9,382 bases of DNA from Allobrachymonas sp. (GCA_030538335.1 JAUNUE010000058.1:1-9382); one strand, 5' to 3'; counted from the first letter of the stretch, positions 1 through 6,030 are shown. A program made the numbers and translations. Notes: generated by a model not told the origin, from the sequence alone.

Positions 1-558
1 GGCCAGCGCGTGCTAGATATTGCTGGCGGCACAGGCGACCTGGCGCGTGCGCTGGCGGCCAAGGTGGGTGCCGATGGCATGGTGGTGCATACCGACATCA
101 ATTTCCAGATGCTGCGCACCGGACGCGACCGGCTGGTGGACAAGGGCCTGCTGCTGCCCACGCTGGTGTGCGACGCCGAGCAACTGCCCTTTGCCGACAA
201 CAGCTTCGATCTGGTCAGCGTAGGCTTTGGCTTGCGCAACATGACGCACAAGGAGCAGGCCCTGCGCGAAATGAACCGCGTACTCAAACCGCGTGGCCGC
301 CTGCTGGTGCTGGAGTTCTCGAAAGTGGCCGCGCCGCTGCAAAAAGCCTACGACTGGTACAGCTTCAACGTGCTGCCCAAGCTCGGACAGTGGGTGGCGG
401 GCGATGCCGACAGCTACCAGTACCTGGCCGAATCGATCCGCATGCACCCTGATCAAGACACCTTGAAGCGCATGATGCAGGCCGCCGGATTCGGCCATGT
501 CGATTGCCACAACCTCACGGCGGGCGTGGTGGCGCTGCACGTGGGCATCAAATGCTGA
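1..558 (+). CDS. ubiE: Ubiquinone/menaquinone biosynthesis C-methyltransferase UbiE (5'-truncated by window edge)
   Basis: SAM-dependent methyltransferase that adds the C-methyl group to the benzoquinol ring in ubiquinone synthesis (and to demethylmenaquinol where menaquinone is made); it acts at the cytoplasmic face of the membrane. The frame is open from base 1 and 185 residues are visible. The family is usually about 245-250 aa, so roughly 60 N-terminal residues lie outside the window. Seen directly: SAM-binding motif I, LDIAGGTGDLA, at visible residues 5-15; the acidic strand-2 region (HTDIN); the family signature around FDLVSVGFGLRNM; and the C-terminal run YLAESIRMHPDQ followed by NLTAGVVALHVGIKC, which is the canonical UbiE ending. 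The stop overlaps the start of the next gene in an ATGCTGA arrangement, pointing to translational coupling. Nothing looks broken apart from the edge truncation. The identification is secure. Confidence 0.97.
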   Translation, partial: GQRVLDIAGGTGDLARALAAKVGADGMVVHTDINFQMLRTGRDRLVDKGLLLPTLVCDAEQLPFADNSFDLVSVGFGLRNMTHKEQALREMNRVLKPRGRLLVLEFSKVAAPLQKAYDWYSFNVLPKLGQWVAGDADSYQYLAESIRMHPDQDTLKRMMQAAGFGHVDCHNLTAGVVALHVGIKC

Positions 559-1232
559 AGCAGCACTGGCTCTGGTTCCTGCTGGGCCTTACCGCCCTGG
601 GCGTGCTGGTGTCGTGGGGCTATGTGGTGCTGTGGCAGCGCAGGCAGTCGCCGTGGCGCGCAGCCACCGGCGGTGTCGCAGCGCCGGGTGGCATGGCAGA
701 CAGCCTGCCTTCGCCCGTTCCCGCACCCATGGTCAGACCCGCCAAGGTCGGCAACGATGCGGCCGCCCGCCCCTGGGAGCGTTACCCCGGCAGCTTTGCC
801 GATGGCGACGAGTCGCCTTTTGCTCCCCACGAAAGCCGCTTTGCCCAAGTCCTGCAGCAAGAGGTGCCCGCATTCCTCGCCGACATGCGGCGCAGCTTCA
901 TGGACGTGCAACGCGCCTGGGACACGGGCGATGGCGAGCGCCTGCAGCGCCTGCTGGTGCCCGAAATGGCGCGTGCCGCGGTGGAGCAACTGGCGCTGCG
1001 CGAGCAGAACCTCGCCAGCAGCCAGAAAACCGACATCATCGTGCTCGAAGCGCGCCTGCTGCAGGCCGCAGAAAACGAAACGGGCGCGCAAGCCAGTGTG
1101 GAATTTTCTGGCGTCTCGCACGATGGCGGCGCACTGGCCAGTGCGCCGTTCCGCGAAATCTGGACACTGCAACAAGACCGCAGCCTGCAACCGCCGGTAT
1201 GGCGGGTGGCGGCGGTGCAGTCGTTGCAGTAA
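552..1232 (+). CDS. Tim44-like domain membrane-anchored protein
   Basis: Predicted 226-aa protein. The start at 552 is chosen because it overlaps the ubiE stop (ATGCTGA) and puts a charged n-region (MLKQH) directly before a hydrophobic segment at residues 6-28 (signal anchor or transmembrane helix). A Pro/Ala-rich linker follows (about 35-75), then a soluble domain at about 95-226. That domain has the Tim44-like pattern: FLADMRRSFMDVQRAWDTGD near 108-127, a central helix pair, strand segments ASVEFSGV and PFREIWTL, and a final VWRVAAVQSLQ that matches the usual 'GW.l.gIQQl' ending. The family relates to the C-terminal domain of mitochondrial Tim44 and is thought to bind lipid or protein surfaces. 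Being coupled to ubiE suggests a supporting role near the ubiquinone-synthesis membrane complex, but that is inference. It is shorter than many bacterial Tim44-like proteins, which often have a longer Gly-rich linker. Confidence 0.8.
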   Translation: MLKQHWLWFLLGLTALGVLVSWGYVVLWQRRQSPWRAATGGVAAPGGMADSLPSPVPAPMVRPAKVGNDAAARPWERYPGSFADGDESPFAPHESRFAQVLQQEVPAFLADMRRSFMDVQRAWDTGDGERLQRLLVPEMARAAVEQLALREQNLASSQKTDIIVLEARLLQAAENETGAQASVEFSGVSHDGGALASAPFREIWTLQQDRSLQPPVWRVAAVQSLQ

Positions 1233-1251
1233 ACGGCAGGCAAAACCGATC

Positions 1252-1548
1252 ATGAAGCGCCTTTCTCCCATGCAACAGGAACTTTATCGGCGCATCGACG
1301 AGGTGCTTCACTACGTCTGGGATCCAATTGGCGTATCCGGCGACCCGGCAGCCAGAGACGAATACGATACTTATCTTTCTCAAGTCTTTTCGTTGGCAGT
1401 ACGCGGAGCGGTGGCGAAGGACATTGCTGTATATCTCACTGACGCAACTGTTCAACAAATGGGGTTGAGCGCAAGGGAAGAACATGATCTGCATGTAGCC
1501 GAGCTTGTGGTTGCTTGGCGAGAGGCGCTGAAAAGGCGTTGGTCATGA
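1252..1548 (+). CDS. Small protein of unknown function with WDPIGV motif
   Basis: A 98-aa protein I cannot assign to a named family. It reads as mostly helical and soluble with no signal peptide. Visible landmarks are an N-terminal helix (about 7-21), the motif WDPIGV at 23-28, then DEYDTYL at 36-42, and a hydrophobic/helical stretch to about 66. QQMGL (68-72) follows, then a final amphipathic helix rich in Ala, Leu and Arg. The start at 1252 lies 19 nt after the Tim44-like gene and has only a weak AGG-type ribosome site; Met7 (1270) is an alternative start. The WDPIGV...DEY combination looks like a conserved core and, from memory, occurs in small stand-alone bacterial proteins; I attach no function to it. 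Base composition is lower in GC than the flanking ubi genes and codon choice is less biased, consistent with accessory DNA. It could have an immunity-type or housekeeping role; nothing in the sequence decides. Confidence 0.7.
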   Translation: MKRLSPMQQELYRRIDEVLHYVWDPIGVSGDPAARDEYDTYLSQVFSLAVRGAVAKDIAVYLTDATVQQMGLSAREEHDLHVAELVVAWREALKRRWS

Positions 1549-1550
1549 TC

Positions 1551-1570
1551 TTTCATATGTCATATGGAAA
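1551..1570. repeat. Imperfect palindrome of two CATATG boxes
   Basis: TTTCATATG-T-CATATGGAAA: two CATATG hexamers one base apart, flanked by TTT and AAA, so the block is an inverted repeat with one extra G in the right arm. It sits 3 nt after the stop of the 98-aa gene and 31 nt before the lipoprotein start. It could be an operator or part of a promoter for the lipoprotein gene, or chance in AT-rich accessory DNA. It has no T-tract, so it is not a terminator. Confidence 0.3.
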
Positions 1571-1601
1571 ATGTGACTTCAGCTAGGCGTCAGGCATCCA
1601 G

Positions 1602-2033
1602 ATGAAGCGGTTGATCATGTCTGCAATGCTGCTCATGGTTCTCGCTGGCTGTGACAAGCCAGACGAGAAAATCAGTGAGGAGCTGGCATTGATGGTGGAG
1701 GCTCCTGCGTCTACAGTAGACCTTAAAAGCCTTCGCGCCCCACCTTGGGAGCGGATTTGCGTCATCGCTCCTTGTGCCACCCATGATGACATCGAACAGA
1801 GAATTGGGTTCAAATGGGACGGCCTTTCCAAATCAAGCATTGGCGGCAATGACGGCATCTACCTCCTGACATTCATCAGCAATAATCAGGTTGTCGCCTA
1901 CGTCGAGCATCCGAGGAATAAGGGAGACTTTCTGGAGCTGCAACCTGTATGTCTTGTCAGGGAAAATTCTGTGCTTCATAAAAAGCGGGACAAATCCGGT
2001 TGGGTTCAACTTTTGTCAAATGAGCAGCCTTGA
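1602..2033 (+). CDS. Small hypothetical lipoprotein
   Basis: A 143-aa predicted lipoprotein of unknown function. It has a short n-region (MKR), a hydrophobic core and the lipobox LAGC, so lipidation is expected on Cys17; this supports the start at 1602. The residue after the Cys is Asp18, which in the E. coli rule can favour inner-membrane retention, but the rule is uncertain here. The mature part is about 126 residues, with WERICVIAPC at 49-58, a FKWDG segment near 70, an IYLLTFI strand, and VCLVR near 116-120. The strand-rich pattern and the 'W..iCv.aP' stretch resemble a class of small secreted lipoproteins I recognise only loosely. Cys53, Cys58 and Cys117 could form a disulfide. Lower GC than the ubi genes suggests it arrived with the preceding 98-aa gene. 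The ribosome site is weak (an AGG about 7 nt upstream). Confidence 0.75.
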   Translation: MKRLIMSAMLLMVLAGCDKPDEKISEELALMVEAPASTVDLKSLRAPPWERICVIAPCATHDDIEQRIGFKWDGLSKSSIGGNDGIYLLTFISNNQVVAYVEHPRNKGDFLELQPVCLVRENSVLHKKRDKSGWVQLLSNEQP

Positions 2034-2091
2034 ACCACTTCAACCCACTGGTCATGCTTCGGTATTTTTACGGCTCCGGCACGGGTGAATT

Positions 2092-2124
2092 TTGACGTTG
2101 TACAGCTTGTTGCCGTAACCTAAT
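2092..2124 (+). promoter_or_regulatory. Candidate promoter for ubiJ
   Basis: The gap between the lipoprotein gene and ubiJ (2034-2141) holds TTGACG at 2092-2097, a 5-of-6 match to the sigma-70 -35 box. It is followed by an AT-rich TAACCTAAT stretch at 2116-2124 that is only a poor -10 (TAACCT at 18-nt spacing, or CCTAAT at 21 nt). A promoter here would make sense if the two accessory genes have separated ubiJ/ubiB from the ubiE transcript. The ribosome site AAAGAGA (2127-2133) lies just beyond it. Confidence 0.3.
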
Positions 2125-2141
2125 TCAAAGAGACTATTCCC

Positions 2142-2744
2142 ATGAAACCTTCTTCTTTCTTCGACGATGTGGCAAACATGCTGGGCGACTGGCGTAAGGG
2201 GCTGGAAGGCCCGTTCCAGCAACTGGGTGCGCTCAAGCCCCCGCAGTGGCTGGATCAGGCCGTGCGGGCGCGGGTGGTGCTGTTGTTCAACCATCTGTTG
2301 CAGCAAAATCCCGAGGCGCAGGAGCGCCTGTTGCCGCACAAGCACAAGGTCTTGCTGCTGCAATGGCAGCCGCTGGCCTTGCGCCTGCAGGTCACGCCCG
2401 CCGGGATGTTTGATGTGGCCGATGAGATACTGCGCGCCGACCTCACCATGTCGGTGGAAGGCAATGTGTTCCAGTTGACCAAAGACGCCATGCTGGGGCA
2501 GCGCCCGGCCACGGTGGTGGAGGGCGATGCCGCATTTGCCACTGAGGTGAACTGGCTGCTTGACAACGTGCGCTGGGACGGTGAGTCCGATCTGGCACGC
2601 ATCATTGGAACTGAACCTGCACACCAGATCGCCCAGGCCGCGCATCACGTCAAAAAAGCCTTGACCGATTTTGTGGACAAGGTGGCGCCGGTGCCTGGTC
2701 GGGCGGACGGTAGCAAACACGACGATCCGTCCCAACCCGGTTGA
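2142..2744 (+). CDS. ubiJ: Ubiquinone biosynthesis accessory factor UbiJ (SCP2 sterol-binding domain)
   Basis: A 200-aa protein of the UbiJ (formerly YigP/SCP2) family. The family helps organise the soluble Ubi complex by binding the hydrophobic polyprenyl intermediates of ubiquinone synthesis; it is an accessory factor rather than an enzyme. Seen here: an N-terminal amphipathic region (1-35), then the SCP2-like fold at about 40-150 with VLLLQWQPLALRLQVTPAG, the strand ADLTMSVEGNVF, and a lipid-tunnel segment. The typical C-terminal stretch WDGESDLARIIG follows, then AHQI and a helical tail. The last 15-20 residues are polar and probably disordered. The start at 2142 is supported by AAAGAGA 8 nt upstream. 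Position between ubiE and ubiB matches the ubiE-ubiJ-ubiB order known from E. coli, which strengthens the call. Confidence 0.9.
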   Translation: MKPSSFFDDVANMLGDWRKGLEGPFQQLGALKPPQWLDQAVRARVVLLFNHLLQQNPEAQERLLPHKHKVLLLQWQPLALRLQVTPAGMFDVADEILRADLTMSVEGNVFQLTKDAMLGQRPATVVEGDAAFATEVNWLLDNVRWDGESDLARIIGTEPAHQIAQAAHHVKKALTDFVDKVAPVPGRADGSKHDDPSQPG

Positions 2745-2755
2745 GAAGCTGCCAC

Positions 2756-2908
2756 ATGATGCTTTGGCCTGCCATTGCTGGCGTCATCTTTGCGTACAGT
2801 GTCAAAAACCGTGGAATATCAGCCGGGCCATTCTGGATTGCTTTTGCGCTCTTTGCGTCACCTCTGCGTTTTTTGCGTCCGGTTCCCGTATCCCAAATAG
2901 CCGCATAA
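2756..2908 (+). CDS. Possible 50-aa two-helix membrane microprotein
   Basis: An ATG ATG start opens a 50-codon frame ending at TAA 2906-2908, filling nearly all of the gap between ubiJ (ends 2744) and ubiB (starts 2916). A GAGAAG sequence at 2743-2748, overlapping the ubiJ stop, could serve as ribosome site at 7-nt spacing. The protein has two hydrophobic stretches, LWPAIAGVIFAYSV (3-16) and FWIAFALFASPL (26-37). A KNRG turn separates them and RFLR follows, as in a small helical hairpin with basic loops. No family is recognised. The counter-argument is that its second half coincides with a degenerate TTTGCG tandem repeat, so the hydrophobic reading could be a by-product of that repeat. The call is therefore tentative. 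Confidence 0.4.
   Translation: MMLWPAIAGVIFAYSVKNRGISAGPFWIAFALFASPLRFLRPVPVSQIAA
2841..2880. repeat. Degenerate tandem repeat of about 10 nt (TTTGCGTC type)
   Basis: Four units, CTTTTGCGCT, CTTTGCGTCA, CCTCTGCGTT and TTTTGCGTCC, place TGCG at 2845, 2854, 2865 and 2874, giving spacings of 9, 11 and 9 nt. The array lies in the ubiJ–ubiB gap, 36 nt before ubiB, and overlaps the possible 50-aa ORF. Short intergenic repeats rich in 'CTTTGCGTC/CTCTGCG' occur in many bacterial genomes; their role is not established. On the opposite strand it reads as GACGCAAA-type units. Confidence 0.55.
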
Positions 2909-2915
2909 TCCCCGC

Positions 2916-4508
2916 ATGAAATTGCTGCGTGGCGCCACCATCTTCTGGGTTTTCTTCCGCTACGGGCTGGACGAAATCGTGCTGGCGCAAGCGCCGTATT
3001 CGGGCTTGCGCACCGTGGGCCGCCTGTTGACTGTCGGGCGCGACCTGCGGGCCCCGCGCGGTGCGCGTCTGCGCATGGCGCTGGAGCGGCTGGGGCCGCT
3101 GTTTGTCAAGTTTGGCCAGGTGCTGTCGACCCGGCGCGACCTGCTGCCGCCCGACATTGCCGACCAGTTGGCGTTGTTACAAGACCGCGTGCCGCCGTTT
3201 CCGGCCGAGGTGGCGATTGCCACCATCGAGCGTGCTTTTGGCAAACCGCTTGACCAACTGTTCACGCATTTCGAGCGCACGCCGGTAGCCAGCGCGTCGA
3301 TTGCGCAGGTGCATTTTGCCGAGATGACCGACCGCGAAGGCGTGCACCGCAAAGTGGCGGTGAAAGTGCTGCGCCCCGAGATGCTGCCTGTGGTGGAAAA
3401 AGACATCAGCCTGATGCGCTGGATGGCGGCGTGGATCGAGCGTGCCGGTGGCGTGGATGCGCGGCGTTTGCGCCCGCGTGAGGTGGTGGACGAGTTTGCC
3501 AAGTACCTGCGTGATGAGCTGGATTTGCTGCGCGAGGCGTCGAACGCGGTGCAACTGCGCCGCAACCTCAAGGACAACCCGCGTGTGCAGATCCCCGACA
3601 TGCTGTGGGAGTTGTCAGCCCCCGAAGTGCTGGTGATGGAGCGCATGGAAGGCGTGCCGATCAGCCAGGTCGAGCGCCTGCGCAGTGCGGGCGTGGACAT
3701 CCACCAGTTGGCGGTGGATGGCGTGACGCTGTTTTTCACGCAGGTGTTCCGCGACGGGTTTTTCCATGCCGACATGCATCCGGGCAATATCTTTGTCAGC
3801 ACCGACCCGGCCAGCCTGGGGCGCGTGATCTTGCTCGACTTTGGCATTGTCGGTACGCTCACCGAAGTGGACAAAGACTACCTGGCGCAGAACTTTACGG
3901 CCTTTTTCCGCCGCGACTACCGGCGCGTGGCTGAGCTGCACGTCGAGTCGGGCTGGGTGCCGCGCAAAACCCGTGTGGACGAGCTTGAAGCCGCCGTGCG
4001 TGCGGTGTGCGAGCCTTACTTTGACCGGCCCTTGCGCGAAATTTCGCTGGGCATGGTGCTGCTGCGGCTGTTCCAGACCTCGCGGCGCTTTGAGGTCGAA
4101 ATCCAGCCGCAACTGGTGCTGCTGCAAAAAACGCTGCTCAATGTAGAAGGCTTGGGGCGTGAACTTGACCCCGATCTGGACTTGTGGAGCACAGCCAAAC
4201 CGTTTCTCGAAAAATGGATGGTTGAGCAGATGGGGCCAAGGCGGCTGCTGCGCGAATTGCGCCGCCAGTCGCCGCATTGGGTCAAGAAGCTGCCCGAGTT
4301 GCCGCTGCTGCTGCACCGCTACCTGGAGCAGGGCGCACGCACGCCGCACCAGCAAGAGCTGCAACAACTGATTGAAGCACAGCGCACCACCAACGAACTG
4401 ATGCACAGCCTGCTGCGCCTGCGCCGCTTGCTGCATGGTATTTTGGGATTTGCCCTCGGTGCGCTGGCGGTATTGGTGCTGCAGCGCGTGTTTGGTGTTC
4501 TCTGGTAG
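2916..4508 (+). CDS. ubiB: UbiB, ABC1/ADCK-family atypical kinase-like ubiquinone biosynthesis protein
   Basis: A 530-aa protein (E. coli UbiB is about 546 aa) of the ABC1/ADCK/COQ8 family. It is required for ubiquinone synthesis, has ATPase activity, and probably extracts or presents lipid precursors; older annotation as '2-polyprenylphenol 6-hydroxylase' is misleading. All family hallmarks are visible. KFGQ (65-68) is the inhibitory KxGQ motif. ASIAQVH (127-133) is the Ala-rich replacement of the nucleotide loop. AVKV has the ATP-binding Lys150, and Glu candidates lie at about 199-207 (RDELDLLREASN). HADMHPGN (284-291) is the catalytic-loop equivalent, and LLDFG gives the metal-binding Asp308. 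The C-terminus ends in a hydrophobic segment (GILGFALGALAVLVL) that anchors the protein in the inner membrane. The start at 2916 gives the canonical MKLLRGATIFWVFFRYGLDE opening. It is the last gene of the ubi group; no convincing terminator follows. Confidence 0.96.
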   Translation: MKLLRGATIFWVFFRYGLDEIVLAQAPYSGLRTVGRLLTVGRDLRAPRGARLRMALERLGPLFVKFGQVLSTRRDLLPPDIADQLALLQDRVPPFPAEVAIATIERAFGKPLDQLFTHFERTPVASASIAQVHFAEMTDREGVHRKVAVKVLRPEMLPVVEKDISLMRWMAAWIERAGGVDARRLRPREVVDEFAKYLRDELDLLREASNAVQLRRNLKDNPRVQIPDMLWELSAPEVLVMERMEGVPISQVERLRSAGVDIHQLAVDGVTLFFTQVFRDGFFHADMHPGNIFVSTDPASLGRVILLDFGIVGTLTEVDKDYLAQNFTAFFRRDYRRVAELHVESGWVPRKTRVDELEAAVRAVCEPYFDRPLREISLGMVLLRLFQTSRRFEVEIQPQLVLLQKTLLNVEGLGRELDPDLDLWSTAKPFLEKWMVEQMGPRRLLRELRRQSPHWVKKLPELPLLLHRYLEQGARTPHQQELQQLIEAQRTTNELMHSLLRLRRLLHGILGFALGALAVLVLQRVFGVLW

Positions 4509-4574
4509 CGACACACAGGCCGCATATCCAGCCTTGCAGGGCGGTTTTGTAAGCGCAATGGCGCGTGTGGGTTT

Positions 4575-4580
4575 TACAAT
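4575..4580 (+). promoter_or_regulatory. Candidate -10 element upstream of the polyamine-binding lipoprotein gene
   Basis: TACAAT (5 of 6 to TATAAT) lies in the 148-nt gap between ubiB and the next gene. No good -35 is found 16-18 nt upstream. A start site near 4587 would give a leader of about 70 nt that includes the hairpin at 4603-4622. Confidence 0.3.
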
Positions 4581-4602
4581 GCCCTCGCACATTTGCAAGC
4601 GT

Positions 4603-4622
4603 TGGCACGGATGGCCGTGCTG
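4603..4622 (+). other. Leader hairpin before the polyamine-binding lipoprotein gene
   Basis: TGGCACGG-ATGG-CCGTGCTG forms a stem of 6 Watson-Crick pairs plus 2 G-U pairs around a tetraloop. It is followed by CTATTTCCATTTTT, a pyrimidine-rich but interrupted tract. It lies in the predicted 5' leader, 34 nt before the start codon. It could be a weak ubiB terminator, a leader attenuator or an mRNA-stability element; the sequence does not decide. Confidence 0.4.
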
Positions 4623-4656
4623 CTATTTCCATTTTTCGCGTTGGGAGACGGTGGCA

Positions 4657-5835
4657 ATGAACACGAAGCAACTTCTGGCCATGGCAGCAGGTACGCTGTT
4701 GCTGGCAGCCTGTGGCAACCAGGGGGCAGATACCTCCAAGGCAACGACCAGTGCGGCCCAGCCCGCCACTTCGGCCGCATCGGTGCAGGCCAGTTCAGGC
4801 GCTGATGAGCCGAAAGTGCTGAACTTCTACAACTGGCCCGACTACATGCCCGAACACCTGCTGGCTGATTTCGAGAAGGAAACCGGCATCAAGGTCAACT
4901 ACCAGAACTACGAGAGCAACGAAATGCTCAACGCCAAGCTGGTAGCGGGCAACTCGGGCTACGACCTGGTGGTGCCCGGCTCGGTGTTTGCCAAAACGCA
5001 GATCGAGGCAGGCCTGCTGCGCAAGCTCGACAAGGCGCAAATCCCCAACTACAAGAACCTCGACATGGCGATCATGTCGAAGCTCGACAAGGTCGATCCG
5101 GGCAACGACTACATCATTCCCTGGGGCTGGGGCTATGTGACGGTAGCCATCAACAAGAAAGCGGTTGAAAAGGCACTGGCCGGTACGCCCATGCCCGAAA
5201 ACGCCTGGGATCTGGTGTTCAACCCCACCTACACCAGCAAGCTCAAATCCTGCGGCATTGCCTACCTTGACACGCCGTCTGAAATTTTGCCCTCTGCCTT
5301 GCGCTATATCGGCAAACCTGCCTATTCTGCGGATGTGGCTGACTACAAGGCCGCGGGCGAGATGCTGGCCAAGGTGCGCCCCGACGTGCGTATTTTCAGC
5401 AGCACCATGATTGATGATCTGTCGAGCGGCAAGGCCTGTGCGGCCATCGGCTGGTCGGGTGACATCAATATCGCGCGCCACCGCGCTGTTGAAAATCAAT
5501 CTGATATCGAAATTGAAGCGCTGGTGCCGTCGACTGGCGCCATCATCTTCTTCGATACGCTGGCCATTCCCAAAGATGCCAAGCACCCCGGCAATGCACA
5601 GAAGTTCATCGACTTCTTCCTGCGTCCCGAAAACTCGGCTTCGTTGACCAACGAAATTTCCTACCCCACGGCCAATGCCGCGGCCAAGGCGCATGTCAAG
5701 CCGGAAATGGCCAGCGACGCCACCACCTTCCTGAGCGATGCCGACATGGAGAAAATGGTGTCGCCCGAGAGCTTTACCAACGAGGCGCGTGAGGCCATGA
5801 ACAACGTGTTTACCGAGTTCAAGAAGGGCAAGTAA
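4657..5835 (+). CDS. Polyamine-type (PotF/PotD) periplasmic substrate-binding lipoprotein
   Basis: A 392-aa extracytoplasmic solute-binding protein of the spermidine/putrescine class (family 1 SBP, PotF-like). The start at 4657 has GGGAGA (4643-4648) at 8-nt spacing and gives a type II signal peptide with lipobox LAAC, so Cys19 should be lipidated. A Ser/Ala/Thr-rich tether (about 20-52) precedes the binding domain. Positions expected to line the ligand pocket of PotF-type proteins are present: YNWPDY (Trp60, Asp62, Tyr63), the YDLVVPGS strand, Glu209 in TPSE, IGWSGD (Trp266, Asp269), FFD (Phe299, Asp300) and Tyr336 in SYPTAN. A cationic polyamine ligand is therefore likely, but putrescine, spermidine and related amines cannot be told apart. 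The gene is monocistronic: no potGHI-like permease or ATPase adjoins it, and a strong terminator follows. Upstream in-frame codons reach into ubiB and are not used. Confidence 0.9.
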   Translation: MNTKQLLAMAAGTLLLAACGNQGADTSKATTSAAQPATSAASVQASSGADEPKVLNFYNWPDYMPEHLLADFEKETGIKVNYQNYESNEMLNAKLVAGNSGYDLVVPGSVFAKTQIEAGLLRKLDKAQIPNYKNLDMAIMSKLDKVDPGNDYIIPWGWGYVTVAINKKAVEKALAGTPMPENAWDLVFNPTYTSKLKSCGIAYLDTPSEILPSALRYIGKPAYSADVADYKAAGEMLAKVRPDVRIFSSTMIDDLSSGKACAAIGWSGDINIARHRAVENQSDIEIEALVPSTGAIIFFDTLAIPKDAKHPGNAQKFIDFFLRPENSASLTNEISYPTANAAAKAHVKPEMASDATTFLSDADMEKMVSPESFTNEAREAMNNVFTEFKKGK

Positions 5836-5876
5836 GCCCACGCACGCGGCCGCTGCTGCTGGCGGCATCCCCAAGC

Positions 5877-5912
5877 AGATCAGGCCCCTTGGTCAAGGAG
5901 CCTGATTTTTTT
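5877..5912 (+). terminator. Rho-independent terminator of the polyamine-binding protein gene
   Basis: ATCAGGC (5879-5885) pairs with GCCTGAT (5900-5906), and inside it CCTT pairs with AAGG around a GGTC loop. That is an 11-bp stem with one C/A mismatch, extendable by two pairs at the base, followed immediately by seven T residues (5906-5912). It lies 41 nt after the stop at 5835 and is a textbook intrinsic terminator. Confidence 0.92.
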
Positions 5913-5949
5913 GGCGGGGTTCTCCCTGTCCAATTCCTGTCAGCAAAGT

Positions 5950-5955
5950 TATAAA
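5950..5955 (+). promoter_or_regulatory. Candidate -10 element for the ABC importer binding-protein gene
   Basis: TATAAA (within GTTATAAAATGTC) lies after the terminator of the previous gene and about 90 nt before the start at 6044. No convincing -35 is seen at 16-18 nt upstream; CTGTCC at 5926-5931 is the nearest and is poor. A start near 5962 gives a leader of about 80 nt. That leader has only short possible stems, for example CCAC/GTGG around 6000-6010, and I recognise no known riboswitch in it. Confidence 0.35.
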
Positions 5956-6030
5956 ATGTCTGACGGAGTCGGGTTGGCCGCACAACACATGGGCCGCCCA
6001 CTGCGATGTGGAGTGACGGAATTATTTGAC

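Noticed and set aside
1891..2088. Overlapping + strand 65-aa frame across the lipoprotein gene end
   Set aside because: It is out of frame with the lipoprotein, which has a convincing signal peptide; no ribosome site and no recognisable domain.
2960..3874. Long minus-strand open frame (304 aa) opposite ubiB, and similar long frames opposite ubiE, the polyamine-binding gene and the permease
   Set aside because: These are antisense shadows of GC-rich genes whose + strand products carry clear family motifs. The minus-strand translations are low-complexity in Arg, Ser, His and Gln and show no domain.
4520..4549. Possible ubiB terminator (CCGC ... GCGG followed by TTTT)
   Set aside because: The stem has only 4 pairs with a long, poorly paired interior and a short T run; too weak to call.
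4435..4656. N-terminal extension of the polyamine-binding protein starting inside ubiB
   Set aside because: The start at 4657 has a good ribosome site and a lipoprotein signal peptide directly after it; the extension would bury the signal peptide.
5836..5876. GC-rich CCGC/GCGG repeat between the polyamine-binding gene and its terminator
   Set aside because: Only 4 bp of pairing in a GCTGCTGCT-like stretch; the real terminator follows at 5877-5912.
5956..6030. Riboswitch in the leader of the TrpX-like gene
   Set aside because: Only short stems can be drawn and no known aptamer consensus is recognised; there is no terminator between this region and the start codon.
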